From an uncultured Altererythrobacter sp. (GTDB taxonomy: Bacteria > Pseudomonadota > Alphaproteobacteria > Sphingomonadales > Sphingomonadaceae): DNA of 6,113 nucleotides. Below, piece after piece: positions 5,411 through 6,113 of the stretch. The notes under the pieces are model-generated. The model made no database searches. It was not told the DNA's origin and worked only from the letters and a program-made list of their open reading frames with translations. How positions within the stretch are numbered: the stretch's first letter is position 1; the number at the start of each line of letters is the position of its first letter. The position numbers and the translations under genes are program-made. The DNA lies in the NCBI GenBank assembly GCA_946886175.1, contig CAMPIA010000081.1:1-6113 (forward strand), given 5' to 3'.

Positions 5411-6113
5411 AAACCGGCGATCGCGCGCGCCAGCGCCGCCGCGTCGGCGGGGTCGCTGTTCCAGGCGGTGACGAAGCGCGCGGCATCGGCGCCCCAGTCG
5501 TAGAACCCGAAGCCCTGGCCGCGCAAAGCGTCGCGTTCGGCCGGGGTCAGGCGCACGAACAGCTCGTTCGCCTCGACCGGATGCATCAGCCGCTCGCCGC
5601 AGGCCCCGCCGATCTCGCGCGCCGCGGCGTTGGCCGCCCGGGCATTGTCGAGCCACAAGTCGCCTTCGAGCATCGCCAGCACTTGCGCGGCGAGGAAGCG
5701 GCCCTTCGACTGCAAATGCCCGGCGCGCTTGCGGCGATAGCGCGCGAGGTCGGCGGACGCGGGATCGAAGAACACCACCGCTTCTGCGCTCATCCCGCCG
5801 TTCTTGACGCAGCCGAAGCTCAAGGCGTCGGCCGGGCCGACGGCGTCGGCGGGCGAGCAGTCGAGGAAGGCGACTGCATTGGCGAAGCGCGCGCCGTCGA
5901 CATGGAAGCCGAGCCCGCGTTCCTTGGCCAGCGCGCCGATCGCGGCGAGTTCCTCGGGGCGATAGCAGCGCCCGTATTCGCTCGCCTGCGTCACCGAGAT
6001 CGCGTGCGGCTGCACCTGGTGGACGTCGTCGCGGATCGGGTCGATGGCCGCGCCGATACCATCGGGGTCGAGCTTCGCACCCGCGCCCTCGGCCAGCAGC
6101 AGCTTGGCGCCAT
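5407..6113 (-). CDS. ltaE: Low-specificity threonine aldolase, PLP-dependent (N-terminus beyond the window)
   Basis: The C-terminal 234 residues of a fold-type I PLP enzyme are visible; about 100 N-terminal residues of a protein near 340 lie off the right edge. The frame runs open to 6113, where it reads GAKLLLAEG. It continues through DDVHQVQPHAISVTQASEYG, the strand with HVDGAR (the PLP-ring-binding Asp at codon 5896-5898), and SFGCVKNGG, whose Lys (codon 5803-5805) is the expected Schiff-base lysine. It ends with a small C-terminal domain. Threonine aldolases cleave L-threonine or L-allo-threonine to glycine and acetaldehyde in the cytosol. SFGxxKNG rather than E. coli SKGLGAP resembles the Pseudomonas/alphaproteobacterial branch. 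A GTG at 6013-6015 is only an internal valine, not the true start. The stop TGA overlaps the ATG of the EamA transporter gene, indicating a shared transcript. Low specificity rather than strict L- or allo-specificity cannot be confirmed from the sequence. Confidence 0.92.
   Translation of the reverse strand, partial: GAKLLLAEGAGAKLDPDGIGAAIDPIRDDVHQVQPHAISVTQASEYGRCYRPEELAAIGALAKERGLGFHVDGARFANAVAFLDCSPADAVGPADALSFGCVKNGGMSAEAVVFFDPASADLARYRRKRAGHLQSKGRFLAAQVLAMLEGDLWLDNARAANAAAREIGGACGERLMHPVEANELFVRLTPAERDALRGQGFGFYDWGADAARFVTAWNSDPADAAALARAIAGL

Noticed and set aside
4218..5486. A 422-codon minus-strand frame spanning the palindrome and the transporter gene
   Set aside because: It is an arginine/alanine-rich shadow of the EamA frame and its tail is only the translated palindrome.
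4496..5503. A 335-codon plus-strand frame opposite the transporter gene
   Set aside because: It is antisense to a clear ten-helix membrane protein, has a His/Arg/Glu/Gln-rich composition, and shows no domain motif.

Overview
This is a high-GC bacterial window, roughly two thirds G+C by eye, with strongly G/C-ending codons that leave long antisense frames open. The protein sequences (aminopeptidase N, PgeF/YfiH, low-specificity threonine aldolase) and the style of the intergenic repeat suggest an alphaproteobacterium, most likely of the Sphingomonadales (Erythrobacter/Sphingomonas-like). That placement is by family resemblance from memory, not by a search.

Layout, left to right. Positions 1-66 hold no gene I can support. 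Two minus-strand genes then form a tight unit: pepN (3475 down to 812), a zinc aminopeptidase N, and pgeF (819 down to 67), a laccase-domain peptidoglycan-editing/purine-nucleoside enzyme. pgeF starts on a TTG inside the last codons of pepN, with 8 nt of overlap. A 53-bp gap separates pepN from a divergent plus-strand gene (3529-4320) for an atypical NAD(P)-binding SDR protein related to YeeZ. That gene converges on a second minus-strand pair: a threonine aldolase cut by the right edge of the window (6113 down to 5407) and a ten-helix EamA/DMT transporter (5410 down to 4490), joined by a 4-nt ATGA overlap.

The 169-bp gap between the two convergent genes (4321-4489) is almost exactly filled by a 166-bp imperfect palindrome. 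It has 27-bp terminal inverted repeats that match at 26 of 27 positions, each built of three CGCGGAG units at 8-bp spacing. Inside it are a CCCGC-ATTC-GCGGG hairpin and a second, degraded, inverted relative of that hairpin. The TGA stop codons of both flanking genes sit immediately outside the arms. It looks like a non-coding, MITE-like or REP/BIME-like element, and it may also act as a bidirectional terminator.

Most of the window is ordinary housekeeping metabolism: peptide breakdown, cell-wall precursor quality control, amino-acid metabolism and export. I see no phage, CRISPR, toxin-antitoxin or defence genes. The palindrome is the only clearly non-routine structure. The threonine aldolase-transporter coupling is the most testable functional inference.
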